NCBI GenBank assembly: GCA_030272155.1
Contig: CP126205.1
Span: 1,352,501-1,416,500 of the forward strand
DNA from: Tetradesmus obliquus
Taxonomy: Eukaryota > Chlorophyta > Chlorophyceae > Sphaeropleales > Scenedesmaceae
Direction: 5' to 3'
DNA: 64,000 bases
The translations under genes were made by a program, and so were the position numbers. Under the pieces are notes generated by a model. It made no database searches, was not told where the DNA came from, and saw nothing but the letters and a program-made list of their open reading frames with translations. Positions 11,911 through 24,819 of the stretch are shown here, piece by piece (within the stretch, counting starts at the first letter, position 1; each line of letters opens with the position of its first letter).

Positions 11911-14049
11911 TGCTGCTGCTCACACGCTGTTTGCTAGGTAGGAGACTGGATTTCAAACTGACACTTGGGTCAGTTCCAGGCAACTGCTGCGGGTGCCGGT
12001 GCTGTTTGGCACTGGGCTGAAGTCAACTCGCTGAACTCTGCGCTGTGTGCAGGTGAAGTGCTGCGAGCCAGGTCCAGCTTCCTGATCCTCTGCGCGCAGG
12101 CAGTCAAGGCGCAACACAGAGTCAAAGCACGCTCAGATCAGGCAAGTCGAGGCGCAATTGGGCGTACGAGGCTCAGAGCTCGGCGACAGCAACAGGCAGG
12201 TGCACTCGCATAATGACCCTGCCAACGCACCAACGGCCTGACCTGCGCTGCAATTATACACTCTGACCTACGTAATGGTTCTATTGCGCCTGCTACCAGC
12301 GTCCAAGACTGCCAAGGCTAAGAGAAGCTGGGCGACCCTTCCGGTCCTGCCCCTGTCCTGCGCTGTCTTGCCTCTGCTCGCTGCTATGCTACCTACCACC
12401 CTTCAGACGAACAAACGATGCAACGCGAGCAAGTGAGGTGGCGTCATGCAGTTGCTCTCGGCACCCTATAAAGGCAGCCCACCACTGCCTTACGACGCTC
12501 GTTCCGCCTGAGCAAGCGCCGAAGCCCGCTGTCGGCTGTCTCAAAGTGCTGATCAATATGTAAAACGCATCATTTACTGGCACAGACACCAAGGGCAGGC
12601 GCACCGGCGATGCCGAACAATTCACAAGGTGGGTCACCCGCGGTTGCCCTATCACCGCGCATTGGCTCTAAAATAGTATGCCAAAGCAAACCGTAACTCA
12701 CCTATTGCATTTGTCTTCCAGGCGGAGATATTTGTGCGACTCTCTCTCGCTCTTAATAGCAGCCCTCTCACAGCAGCGCCTCTGCCTAATTTCAACTAGT
12801 TGGATGTCCTCTCTAGCACAAAACAGGTGACACTGAGGTCGGGCAAGCCGTATCTGATTGCACCGGTGCGCTAGACCCCAGCCCAAGGACCCTCACGTGC
12901 TGCTAGGCACGCCGCAAGCGGCATTAAAGGTGTCTAAGTTGCGGAAAACTATGGTTTTGACACATCAGAAGCTCAGGAGCTCCTGTTGGTAGGAGGATAT
13001 TGGTGCGATTTTTCTCCGACGACATTTTCGCCAACAGGCGGACAGCCAAGGCGTCCACCCTGAACAGGTTATACGCTATGTGGTCTGTGCAACGAAATTC
13101 ATGATACTTGCAAACTCTGGACGGCAGGGGTGGCTTCGTCCAACCACCGTCAGGCTGGTGGGTTGATGCCAGCACTCTGCGATATTCCTGCGAGAACCTT
13201 AAGGCCCCACAATCTCAAATACAGCAGATGTTCCAGACTGCGCAATTGCGTAGAGGCAAGGCAATCAATCAACTTTAAGCTGAGCTGTCTCCAGTGGAGT
13301 CTGGCAGCCTGGGCCAGGCGGCCTGAACACAATCGCTGCAACCTGAGCATTGTTCAGGGTTGGCTCTTAAGGCCAGCTTCAAGTGCCAATTCAAAAAGCT
13401 TGAATTCATTTGCTCCTCAGGGCAGTGCAACCAGAATCCGCGCCAGGCTGCCTGCAGGCAGTGCCAGCAGGCAGTGCAAAGTCCAGCCGCACACAAAGCA
13501 CAATGCTGCACAGCAGTTCCAGCTGGAAAACACCAAGCAGCATGCTGATGGTGCTCGCAAACACGAAACACCATTACCTAGGGCTGCACCAGTGCAGTAC
13601 CCAGCAGCACCGCTGAAAACTGCCCGGCAGTGGGCCACGCTCGTGCAGCCTGAACAAGCCTCAACTTGAGTTGAACTCGAGAGCAACGATCCGCGGATAC
13701 AGTGTGCGTGCAGCCGATCACAGCTAGTCCTGTGCTAAGCACCCAAGCGCATCATAGTCACCAAGTGGTCCAGCCAAGCTACAAACCAACAACAAACAAT
13801 GGAGTCACAACATCATGATGGGCTGGTCCATGCTGCATGGCACAGACATTCCTGAACAGTACTCAGCTGCTGCAGCAACGCGCTTGCTCAGGGATGCTCA
13901 GCGCCAAGGATGCAACAGAACACTGCCGGCCAATGCTCAAGCCAAGGTTTGCATGTACAAAGAATCAGCCTACCTTCAGCTCCAGCCGGGACACATTACC
14001 CACATGCATTTAGGTGAGTACGTGTGCTGTAGCTTAAACTGTTACCGCT
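11911..14049. other. Intergenic: 5' flank of the receiver gene and 3' flank of the Nudix gene
   Basis: No recognisable exon was found. The middle part (about 12200-13250) lacks the CAG arrays of its surroundings and has open frames (12389-12655 and 12924-13175, minus) without family resemblance. Confidence 0.45.
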
Positions 14050-14109
14050 CCATTTGCACCTACATCAGCAGCAGCCTGCGCCCCTGCGCTGCTTGCCGCA
14101 CCATTAGCG

Positions 14110-14142
<33 letters not shown>

Positions 14143-14401
14143 GGCCCATCATCCGCCTCGCCCCACAGCAGCAGGTCCTTCCTCGGCCTGCTGGCACTGC
14201 CCTCAAAACACGCGCCCTGCCATGCCCTTATAACGCGCCTGCGCCCATGCAGCGCAGCGCTCCATTATGGTGTGGTAAAACGCTTATACGAACACCTCAA
14301 GCTGTCAGTGCGCCATTGGCAGACACCACAGCAGCAGCATGCCTTGTTCAGCTCCAGCCCCAAAGCTGCTTGCCGCACCATTACCATCACCATTAAAACT
14401 T

Positions 14402-14458
<57 letters not shown>

Positions 14459-14620
14459 GGCCCATCATCCGCCTCGCCCCACAGCAGCAGGTCTCTCCTC
14501 CGCCTGCTGGCACTGCCCTCAAGCACACGCCCAGCCATGCTTTTGTAGCGCCCCTGGGCCCATGCAGTGCATCGCTTCAACAGAGAAACAAAGGAGTGGT
14601 AAAACACTCATACAAACTCC
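14050..14620 (-). repeat. Two extra copies of the last Nudix exon, each ending in a CAG array
   Basis: Downstream of the Nudix stop at 14621 the last exon is repeated twice. Copy 2 (14607-14305) keeps an open frame with AWAQGRYKSMAGRVLEGSAS and DLLLWGEADDGP followed by poly-Ala. Copy 3 (about 14283-14050) has the same text but a premature stop after GMAGRVF. Each unit includes the CAG array and the sequence read as NGDGNGAASS in copies 1 and 2. Confidence 0.85.
14402..14458. repeat. (CAG)n array
   Basis: About 19 uninterrupted CAG/GCA triplets inside copy 2 of the Nudix last exon. On the minus strand they would encode poly-Ala in the copy's open frame. Confidence 0.9.
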
Positions 14621-14726
14621 TCAAGCTGTCAGTGCGCCATTGGCAGACACCACAGCAGCAGCATCACCACTCCCAGCTCCAGCCGCCGCGCTACTTGCCG
14701 CACCATTACCATCACCATTCAAACTT

Positions 14727-14762
<36 letters not shown>

Positions 14763-15427
14763 GGCCCATCATCCACCTCGCCCCACAGCAGCAGGTCTTT
14801 CCTGGGCCTGCTGGCGCTGCCGTCAAACACACGCCCTGCCATGCCCTTGTAACGCCCCTGGGCCCATGCAGCGCAGCGCTCCATCATGGTGTGGTAGGCT
14901 GCCGGCAGCTTCTGGAAGTACGGCTGCTGCGTGTACTGATCTACAGGCATCCACTGCACTGCCGCAATTTCTCGCTCCTGCACAAAGAGACAGAGTAGAG
15001 CAGACAGACACGAGTCGTGATCATGCATGCTGTGCACTGTGCGTACGCAGTGCGTGCGCACAGCACAGAGTGATTTGGTATAGGCAGAACGCAGGTTGAG
15101 TACTGATACTGCTTGCAGCTGCAGCGCTGCCGAACAACCTGCCGACTGTCCTGGCTTATCCCATCAGCCAGCCGCCACTCGCGCATGCTATGAGCTGCTG
15201 CCCAATGTCACAACCATCCTGCAGCACACTTGCAGTGCTACAAACTATGCATAAACCAGTCTGCAGCTTGTGCTAGCCACTCACGCATGCTTTCAGCTGC
15301 TGACCGATGTCGGAGCCTTCTTCTAGGGTGAGCCCGCAGCAGAAGAACATGTCGCTCTTGCCAAAAAGGAACCCATGTGCTTGACGCACTGCAATCAGGC
15401 TGCTGAACTTGGCCCTGCAGCAGCAGC

Positions 15428-15472
<45 letters not shown>

Positions 15473-17188
15473 CAGCAGCAGCAGCGCAGCAGCAGCAGCA
15501 GCGGCGGCGGCAGCGGCGGCGGCGGCGGCGCTCAAGCATATGCGAAGACGTGGTTGCATTCGTGCGCTGCCAAAGCTGCACACATCCATCACAGGGAGGC
15601 TGCAAAGCCTGTTTCTTCAAGCACCCCCTGCCCTGCTCTACTGCCTCGATCAAACTTTGATAGTAGTGACTACGCTGCTCACCGCACGCCTGTCTCCTCC
15701 AGCACCTCCCGCTCCACTGCCTCAATCAGGTCCTCCCCCTCATGCACCAGCCCAGTGGGCATCTTCAAGAAGCCCTGGCCACGAGCAACAAGCACCACAC
15801 ACTGCACTGCAATCAACAAAGCTTGCCCAAAAACCACTGCCACACTTGCCTACACTCATAACACTGTGCTGTATCACACACCAACAGCTGTATCACACAC
15901 CAACACCATCACCACCACATTGCTCACCGCACGCCTGTCTCCTCCAGCACCTCCCGCTCCACTGCTTCAATCAGGTCCTCCCCCTCATGCACCAGCCCAG
16001 TGGGCATCCTCCAGCAGCCCTGGCCACGCCCACAAACACCACAAACTGCACTGCAATCAACAAAGTTGCCCGAAATCCACTGCCCCACTGGCCTACACTC
16101 AAAAACTGCACTGCATCACACGCAATGCACCACCACGCACCGCACGCCTGTCTCCTCCAGCACCTCCCAAATCACTGCCTCAATCAGGTCCTCGCCCTCA
16201 TGCACCAAACCCGTATGCGAAGGGCATGCAGCAGCCACATTCAGCACCCAGAAGAAACACCGCTGCCCTGCACTCACCGCACGCCTGTCTCCTCCAGCAC
16301 CTCCCGTTCTACTGCCTCGATCAAATCTTCCCCCTCATGTACCAGGCCAGTGGGCATCTTCCAGAAGCCCTGGCCACGCAGCGGCCCATTGGCCTCCTGC
16401 ACCACCAGCATCTCCTGCTTTGAATTCACCACAATAGCGCCCACGCCGACCTGCAGCAGCAGCAGCAGCAGCGGCAGCAGCAGCGGCAGCAGGGATCAGC
16501 TAATGCGTTGGCCTCCTGCACCACCAGCATCTCCAGGTTTTGCATCCACAACATCAGCGCCAACGCCGACCTGCAGCATGATGCGCAGACCCATAAACAG
16601 TGTGCAGCAGCAGCAGATTGTGGAGGTTACCAACCTCCTGATATGAGGAAAGATGCGGATGAGTGTGCAGGCCCGTTGGCCTCCTGCACCACCACCAGCG
16701 CAAAGGTCCGTGCACTGGCACACTGGCAGCAAGGTTGACGTAAATTCAACGTAGTGAGTATGAGTGTTTTGCGGATTAAACTGGGCAGACACCGCAAAAA
16801 CAGGAGACAAATCACAAAGTGGACTGCTGCACTTCTGGCTTGGCAAGCATCATCTGGTTGTACACTCGTTGGTCCCCTCGCTGGTGTCTTCACCTGGTGT
16901 GAGGCATTTGGTGGGAGCGTGCTCTCCGTCTCCGGCAGCCACTTTGTCATCATGACATAATCCTGCGGCGGCAGCAGCAGCAGCAGCACCAGCACCAGCA
17001 CCAGCACCAGCACCAGCAGCAGCAGCACCAGCAGCAGCAGCAGCAGCAGGACTTGTGGGACTTGCACGCCAGGATGCACGACGCTTCACTGCCTCCAAAC
17101 CTCACTCAGTGCAAGTCAGTGCAAGCCAGAAGTTGCTGGCAGAGCCTGCAGCATGCGTGCCACGCAGCACCCTGGGCCAGCACCTGCC

Positions 17189-17223
<35 letters not shown>

Positions 17224-17329
17224 CCCACCTTTTCTGCGGAGTGAAACACAAAGCCGCCTGGGGCTCCACCGCCACTGTACCTGCTGCTGCTGCTGCTGCT
17301 GCCGCTGCCGCTGCCGCTGCCGCCGCCGC

Positions 17330-17370
<41 letters not shown>

Positions 17371-17926
17371 CCTCACCTTTTCAGCATGGTGGAACACAAA
17401 GCCAGCCTGTGGCTCCACTGCCACTAAACCTGCCATGGCAGCTGCTGCTGAAGAGCTGCTGCATCATGCTGTTATGCAGCAGTGGCAGAGAACTTGCTGT
17501 TGATATGCACACCTTTTCAGCGTGGTGAAACACAAAGCCTGCCTGTGGCTCCACCGCCACTGGGATGAGCTGCGCCAGTGTGATGGGCACCTTGAGCCAG
17601 ATGCCGCGCTTGCCCTGCGCTGACCATGCCTGCAGGAAACAGGAGCAGAAGTGCAGCAATACTTTACTTAAGTGTATTTTCTGGACCAGCCAGGCGCGTA
17701 AACATTCAACCCACGGAGCTGTCCACAGATAAGAGGACAGAAATGCCTCCAGCCTGACAGGCGCAAACACCTTACCGTTGCCACCCTGGCCTGACACAGT
17801 TGTGCTGTACCGCTAGCCTCCTTGTGTTACCCAGAAGAGTATCAAACGTTTGATCTGTTGCCTGCATGCTGGCGTAGTTGCTGCTGCGGCTGCTGCGGCT
17901 GCTGCTGCTGCTGCGGCGGCTGCTGC

Positions 17927-17971
<45 letters not shown>

Positions 17972-18093
17972 GGCTGGTTGCTGCCCACCTGCAGGGACGA
18001 GTCCAGGGCTGCCTTGAATGTGGCTGGGTCTGCAGGAAGGCTGTCTGACTTGATGATTACGCCATCATAACGGTCTTCCTCAGCCTCGAGCAT
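14621..18093 (-). CDS. Nudix hydrolase, plant NUDT2/5/6/7/8-like
   Basis: Hydrolase of nucleoside-diphosphate-linked compounds (ADP-ribose/NADH pyrophosphatase type in this plant family). Six exons join in phase: 18093-17989, 17629-17513, 16962-16894, 16450-16278, 15414-15285 and 14977-14621, giving about 316 residues. The N-terminal Nudix-6 pre-domain has EDRYDGVII, GKRGIWLKVPI and VFHHAEK; then WLPETESTLPPNASHQ and VGVGAIVV. The complete Nudix box GLVHEGEDLIEA...REVLEETGV matches GX5EX7REUXEEXGU, followed by VRQAHGFLFGKSDMFF and AAVQWMPVDQY. The C-terminus runs into poly-Ala coded by a CAG array. An in-frame stop lies four codons before ATG 18093, but an AG just upstream leaves an earlier 5' exon possible. 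Introns contain many partial exon copies, listed separately. Family call is firm; substrate is not predicted. Confidence 0.9.
15683..16219 (-). repeat. Three tandem copies of the Nudix-box exon
   Basis: Copies of the 3' half of the Nudix-box exon (true exon 16450-16278) lie downstream in the intron, with ends at 15683, 15928 and 16141. The first two keep the whole box and a GTGAG donor (MPTGLVHEGEDLIEAVE, REVLEETGVR). The one ending at 16141 has a 7-base insertion breaking the frame before TGLVHEG, and Trp in place of the box Arg (IWEVLEETG). None has the 5' half of the exon or a clear acceptor. Confidence 0.88.
16500..16710 (-). repeat. Two partial copies of the 5' half of the Nudix-box exon
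   Basis: At about 16585-16500 the start VGVGA is repeated with its CTGCAG acceptor, but a frameshift follows. At about 16710-16665 only the VVVQEANGP segment is repeated. Both lie upstream of the functional exon at 16450. Confidence 0.75.
17220..17445 (-). repeat. Two partial copies of Nudix exon 2 next to CTG arrays
   Basis: The sequence coding VAVEPQAGFVFHHAEKV (exon 2, 17629-17513) recurs at about 17430-17380 almost unchanged and at about 17280-17225 more diverged. Each is bordered by CAG/CTG arrays (for example 17281-17369). Confidence 0.85.
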
Positions 18094-19287
18094 CCCTGTG
18101 GCAATTCAATTGGCGGTGTAAGGCCGCGACAGCTGCATGTGGGTTTGGCGGCCTGGAGAGGCCATGCATGTGTGTTCCACAGAGCACATCGGCGCACCAG
18201 AGCTGGCAGCTGCTGCAGCAGTCATGGGGGCGACAGAACGACGTGCCACGCCACCAGTTGAGTTGACTAGGCCCTGATGCGCAGCTAGCACGCGTTGCAG
18301 ACGAGTTGCAGTCCTTGACAGCAGCATCAAGGCAGCATGAGTGGGGACGGAAGCAGACAGCGCCAATCGTGGGCAGCACAGCACACACAAAAAACGAGGT
18401 GAAGCGTCACGTCCGTGCAAAATCAGATACAAGAAGGTACAACAACCCTGGTCGAGGCATGTTACATTGGGAACGTTTGTGCTGCGACGCAACTTGGTCA
18501 AATCTTCTGGTACATTGATTCAGGCACAAAATGCTGATATAATTGAACTGCCCATTGCTGACGTGCGTAACTAGGGCTGCTGAAAGGATGGTCCCGCTCA
18601 GCCAAAGAACGAGCTCCTGCGGTGACAAACGTAGTTTGGCAAACCAATTATCTACCAGTGCAGGCGGGAGGGTGCCTTCCAGATCTCGCGTCAGGCAAGC
18701 TGTGAAGTTCCGATATGCAAGGCTTGATTAGGGCTTGCTTCCTGATCGGTGTCCCGAAGGATGTGTTTGCTGCCTGTCCCTGCAGCTGTCAATCAAGCTC
18801 AACGATCCGTGGCGTCGCAGCGCACTTGGTTCTTGCTGTGCTACAACTCAGCATCTACTGCTGCTGCCACTGCCGCTGCTGCTTGAGCGCAGGCAAACAA
18901 CAAGCAAAGTACGAGCCAACAGCATAGAGAACATCCTTGCAGAGCAGGAGTACAGAATAGACGCTTTTGCAGCGCCGCAGACTGCAAAGGATGCACGGTG
19001 CGGAGCCCGCGCATTGTGCCTGCGCAGCAATGCGGCACTGCTTGCAACGACACCATGTTTTGGCTATATTTGACTTTCAACTGCTGCACAGCGCGGGTAT
19101 GTACTGCGTGCTGCTTGAAACCTTTTGCTTGCATTACAGCAAGCGACCATTCAAAATCCGTCAGTTGCATCACAGCAGACAACTACCAGTAGATACCAGA
19201 TTCATCCTCCTGCAAGCCTGAGCTGCTGTTGGTGCTGCTGGTGCTCAAAATATTAAAAACGTTACACAGCTCCCGGCAGACATACAG
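18094..19287. other. Divergent intergenic region between the Nudix and pyruvate kinase genes
   Basis: The two 5' ends face away from each other here, so both promoters and the missing 5' exon(s) of pyruvate kinase (transit peptide) should lie within it. No TATA box or transit-peptide exon could be assigned with confidence. Confidence 0.5.
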
Positions 19288-22200
19288 CACTTCTGGAGGT
19301 TACCCAGGGGACCTGAGCGCCGGCACATTCAGCAGCACCAGCAGCAGCAGGCAGGGCAGCAGCAATGGCAGCAGCAGCAGCGGCGGCAGCAGCAGCAGCA
19401 GCAGCAGTGCGTGGCTGCGCAAGACGAAGCTGGTGTGCACGATTGGGCCAGCCACAGGCAGCAGGCAGGAGCTGTTCAAGCTGGCTGATGCAGGTGCGTG
19501 AGCTGCAGGCTTTTTGAAATAGTTGTAGTTCCTCACAAACATGCACCCCATTCAGAGGGGTGACACATTCAGAGCAGCAGCTGCATGAGCAAGCCTTTGG
19601 CACGGCGTGAGAGTTTGTGACGTAGTCGCCAGGGCTGTGCTGCTAGCCTGCCGCCAGAGCCACCTTGCTGCTCCTCCTCCCTCTTGTGCTTGCCTGCAGC
19701 TGACTTGTCATAGTCTTTTCAGAAGCTGAATGGTTCAGAAAACACTTTTTGAACTACCACATCAAGGCAACATTGCAAAACTGCCGCTGCCACTGCTGCT
19801 TGCTGCGCCACGCATGTCTGTTGCGCGGCTCAACATGAGCCACGGCAGGCACGAGTCTCACAAGGTGGCCGTTACGACATGACATACACCACACGCTTTC
19901 CCATATGCTGCTGCACATTGTAAACTGGTGTCGCAGGCATGTCTGTGGCGCGGCTCAACATGAGCCATGGCAGCCACGAGTCGCATAAAGCCGTCATTGA
20001 CCTGGTGACAGCATACAACGAGACAGGCAGGGGCTGCGTGGCAACAATGCTGGACACCAAGGTGGGGCCGCTGCTGCTGCTGCTTACTGTGTTCTGCCCT
20101 ATCATCACCCTCGCCGCTTTCCTGTCCTCCACGGCGTTTTGCATGGCCATGCTGTCTCATATGAATTGCTGGCAACTTCTTTGCATCACGCCCTCGCTTC
20201 GAAGCCCCTAGGTGCGCCGCCATACCCTGCCGCTGTATCATGCTTGCATCACACTGTAACACCATTCATCACACCTCTGTCAAACTCCTCATCATCACCC
20301 TTCATCACGCTTCCCACTGCAGGACCTCAATGTGTGCAGTGGCGGCTTGGCAGAGCCTATCAAGCGTGTATCATATGGTGTCATCCTGTCATTATCCTTC
20401 ACTGCAATGCCATCAGCTGTTCACCACCCGTATGTCGCACTTCCTGCTGCAGGGCCCTGAGGTGCGCAGTGGTGACCTGGCGGAGCCCATCCCGTTGGAG
20501 CGCGGGCAAAGCCTCACCTTCACTATCACTGAGGGTGAGGCTGACAAGGCGGCCCGTATAACAAATGTGAAGTTTACTGCAAGGCAGCATGTAGATCTGT
20601 GGTTCTGTTGCATCTGCCTAATGGTGGCCTCTCTCACCTCTCTCGGCCTCTGTCATCTAAATGTGCTGCCATGTAGGGTTGGAGAACCGTGTCGCTGTGA
20701 GTGTCCAAGCTGCACTGCCTTCTCCTGCATGTGCTGTGCTGCAGGCGAGACGGGCAAGGACAGGCGCGTATCGGTCAACTATGACGGCTTCATCGATGAC
20801 GTCAGCATCGGCGATGAGCTGCTGGTGGACGGCGGCATCATCAGCTTTGCAGTGACAGGCAAAACAGACACGGATGTGCAGGTGCGATCAAAGGTGCTAG
20901 CCAGCTTTGCCAAAACACTGGTCTTGGTCTCCCCACATTTGTTTCACAGGCATCGTGCCTAATTGCTGAAGGAAAAGGCTATATTTGTGAATCAAGCCCT
21001 GCATTTGTTTGACTGGTCATGGTCGACAGGCTGCTGGTTGACGGCGGCATCATCAGCTTTGCCGTCACAGGGAAGAGTGACACCGATGTGCAGGTGCGAT
21101 TGAGTTTGCTGGTCAAGGGTTGCCATAACACCTTGACCTTGGACGTTGTCTGCACAGCTGTTGTGTTTTGTGTGCTGCCAAAACGGTGGGTGGGTTTCAA
21201 GTCTGAGATGACCTGTATCTCTAATCGGTCATCGGCGATGTGCTGCTGGTTGACGGCGGCATCATCAGCTTTGCAGTGACAGGAAAGAGCGACACAGACA
21301 TGCAGGTGCGGCTGAGTTTGCTGGTCAGAGTTTGCCACAACAACTTGATGCTTAAAAACATTTGCAACGTCATTGGGCCTGTTTCTTCCTTGGTCATGCC
21401 TCAACGTCGGCCGCCGCTGCTGCTGCTGCTGCTGCTGCTGCCGCCGCCTTGGCCGCCGCTGCTGCTGCAGGTGGAGGTTGTAGGCGCGCGGGCATCCTGC
21501 AAAAGGCCTACAGCACTATGCTGCAACACGCCTTGCTTCACGTTCTGCTGCCGCTGCTGCTGCTGCTGCTGCTGCTGCTGCAGGTGGAGGTGGTGGATGC
21601 CGGTGTGTTGGAGTCCAGGAGGCACCTCAACGTGCGCGGCAAGTCTGCCACGCTGCCAGCCATCACTGACAAGGACTGGCTGGACCTGAAGTTTGGGGTT
21701 GATGCTGGCGTGGATTACTTTGCGCTGTCATTTGTCAAGGTGAGCACTGATGTAGCAGGGGTGCCACGAGTGCTGTGACATGTTTGTAAACTGTTGTGCG
21801 GAGTTTACTTCAGGGTGGGCTATATCAGAAAAAGGACGATTCTAAGCATGGTAACAGCGTAAATGCGCACCTTCATGGTTCCTAGTAAAAGCATGTTGTG
21901 CTGTAGTCTGTCAAGGTGGGTGTACATAGGGCCTGGCTGTCTCAAGGCCTGGTTGCTCTCTGTGCATATGGTTCCGGCTGCTGCCCGCCATCACTGACAA
22001 GGACTGGCTGGACCTCAAGTTTGGGGTTGAGGCTGGCGTGGACTACTTTGCGCTGTCATTTCTGAAGGCAAGTGAGGGCTAGCTGTGTCGCGCTTGTGGC
22101 CTGCTGTTACTTTGTAAGTCAAAGCTGGCGTCCACTACTTGGCATTGTTGATTGCGGAAGTCAGGGTTGGTTGCATCACGAATTCAACACACTCTGCGCG

Positions 22201-24769
22201 GCAAGTCTGCCACGCTGCCCGCCATCACCGACAAGGACTGGCTGGACCTGAAGTTTGGGGTTGAGGCTGGCGTTGACTACTTTGCGCTGTCATTTGTCAA
22301 GGTGAGTGAGGGCAAGCTGTGTCACGCTCATGGCCTGCTGTTTGAGTAGAAGTTAAAGCTGGCGCCAACTAGTTAGCACTGTTTCTTGCGGAAGTAGGGG
22401 TTGATTTGACAGTTTCATTACGGATCGAATGCACTGTGCGCGGCAAGTCTGCCATGCTGCCTGCCATGACTGACAAAGACTGGCTGGACCTGAAGTTTGG
22501 TGTTGAAGCTGGCGTTGACTACTTTGCCCTGTCATTTGTCAAGGTAAGTGCGGGCAAGCTGTGTCACTCTTGTGGCCTGCTGTTACTTTGAGTATAAGCT
22601 CTTAGCTGGAGTCAACGAGATAGCGCTGTTCATTGCGAAAGTCAGGGCTGGCTGCATCACGGATTGAATGCAAATCTGGTGCGGCAAGTCTGCCACACTG
22701 CCAGCCATCACCGACAAAGACTGGCTGGACCTCAAGTTTGGGGTTGAGGCTGGCGTTGACTACTTTGCGCTGTCATTTGTCAAGGTGAGTGATCTAATAT
22801 AGTAGGGGTGGCTGTGTCATATCTGAGGTCTGCTGTTCTACTGTCATCGCTTTGGGGTAGGCTGTTTTTTGTGCTGAAATCTGTCAAAGTAGTAGCTGAC
22901 GGTTTCAAAGTATGACGTTGAGGTCTGTGCTTGTGTATGACACGTGCCCGCTGCTGCTTGCTGCTGTCACTTTGCTGCTGCAGGATGCGCAGGTCATCCT
23001 GGATGTCAAGAAGTGGCTCTCCGCACAGGGCAGCAAGATCAAGGTGCGGCACTGCCATGAGTTGATAGAAGCGTTTGGGTCGTTGAGGGCATGGGGAACT
23101 GCACCGCACCGCCAGCTGCAGCAGTACAGCAATCATGCAGCTCTCCGCACAGGGCAGCAAGATCAAGGTGCGGGGCTGGGCGTGGTTTGCAGCTGTTTGA
23201 GCTGCGGGGGGTGCGCACACACAGCCGGATCGCCACCTGCGGAGCAACAGACAACTGGCCTGCTGCTGTTCTGCATCTGTGCACGGCCTGCTTATGCGTG
23301 CTGTTGATTCCTGTGGAAGCACCCTGCTGCCAGCCTGCCAGCCTGCCAGTGAGCACCTGTTGACAGCAACTCATGTCATTTACTCATGCGGTGTACACGA
23401 TTGCACATTTTTTAATTGATCGAAGATAAGAACATAATGTAGGTATAGACGAACCATTGTGCAGGTGCTGGCGAAGATCGAGTCCGCGGACTCGGTCAAA
23501 GCGCTCGACGAGATCCTCGACGCCGTCGACGGCGCCATGGTCGCGCGCGGCGACCTCGGCGCCGAGCTTCCGCTCGAGGACGTTCCGTTTTGGCAAAATC
23601 AAATCATCCAGGGCTGCAGGAGGCGCGGCAAGCCGGTCATTGTTGCTACAAACATGCTGGAGAGCATGATCAGCAACCCTGCACCCACACGTGCTGAGGT
23701 GAGGCGCAGCTGCTTGAAGTGTAACAGCAAGTGCTTAGATGAAGCAGTGACTCAGCCCAGCTTCAAAGCTATGCAGTACTCCACCTGCAAGTGCAGCTTG
23801 CGTGTAGGCTGTCTGCTGTTTACCTGTCTGACGGTTGCGTGGCGGCCAGTCATTGTTGCTACAAACATGCTGGAGAGCATGATCAGCAACCCAGCGCCCA
23901 CACGTGCTGAGGTGAGGCGTAGTTGCTTTCAAGTGTGACAGCAAGTACTTAGATGAAGCAGTGACTCAGCCCAGCTTCAAAGCTATGCAGTACCCCACCT
24001 GCAAGTGCAGCTTGCGTGTAGGCTGTCTGCTGTTTACCTGTCTGACGGTTGCGTGGCGGCCGGTGATTGTTGCCACCAACGTGCTGGAGAGCATGATCAG
24101 CAACCCTGCACCCACACGTGCTGAGGAGAAAATCTGGCTCAGAGCTTTACACACCTTGACATCTATAGGCCGCTACCATGTACCCTTTTCCCTTTGGGCT
24201 GCCGGCAGTGTCTGGTGGTGTGCAGGCGGGGTGGTACACACAAAATCTGATGTGCATGCTCTGCGGTGCACGTGCAGGTCAGCGACATCGCGATCGCTGT
24301 GCGTGAGGGGGCTGACGCGATCATGCTCAGCGGGGAGACTGCATACGGTGAGCTGCATGGCAGCTGCCACTTCAGCTGCAAGTGGCAGACTTGCGCAAGT
24401 GGCAGCAACACAGATCACTGCGTCACAGCAGGGCACTGTAGGCGCGTGTCAGCAACTGATTGTCTTTGTCAGCACATTGTGTGCATGAAGTATTAGCAAA
24501 TTGCAGGCATGCTGTATCAAATGTTGCAGAGCAGCGCCCCAGCGACTTTCTCCCAACACTCCACGCACACCCTGCTTTCTGGATCATCCGGACGTGCTGT
24601 TCCTGCCGCAGGCAAGTTCCCGCTGAAAGCGGTGGCTGTGCAGAGCACTGTGGCGCTGCGCACTGAGGCAGCCATGACGCGCTACCAGGTGCGGCCTTGC
24701 TGCTGCTACTGCTGCTGCTGCTGCTGGTGGTGGTGACGGTGGTGATGGTGGTGGTGGTGCCGCCGCTGC

Positions 24770-24819
<50 letters not shown>

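Noticed and set aside
12389..13175. Two minus-strand open frames with different composition, considered as a transferred gene
   Set aside because: No family motif could be seen and the frames do not join to each other by plausible splice sites.
15375..16646. 423-codon open frame on the plus strand
   Set aside because: It is the antisense of Nudix exon copies and CAG arrays; the minus strand has the conserved Nudix motifs and splice sites.
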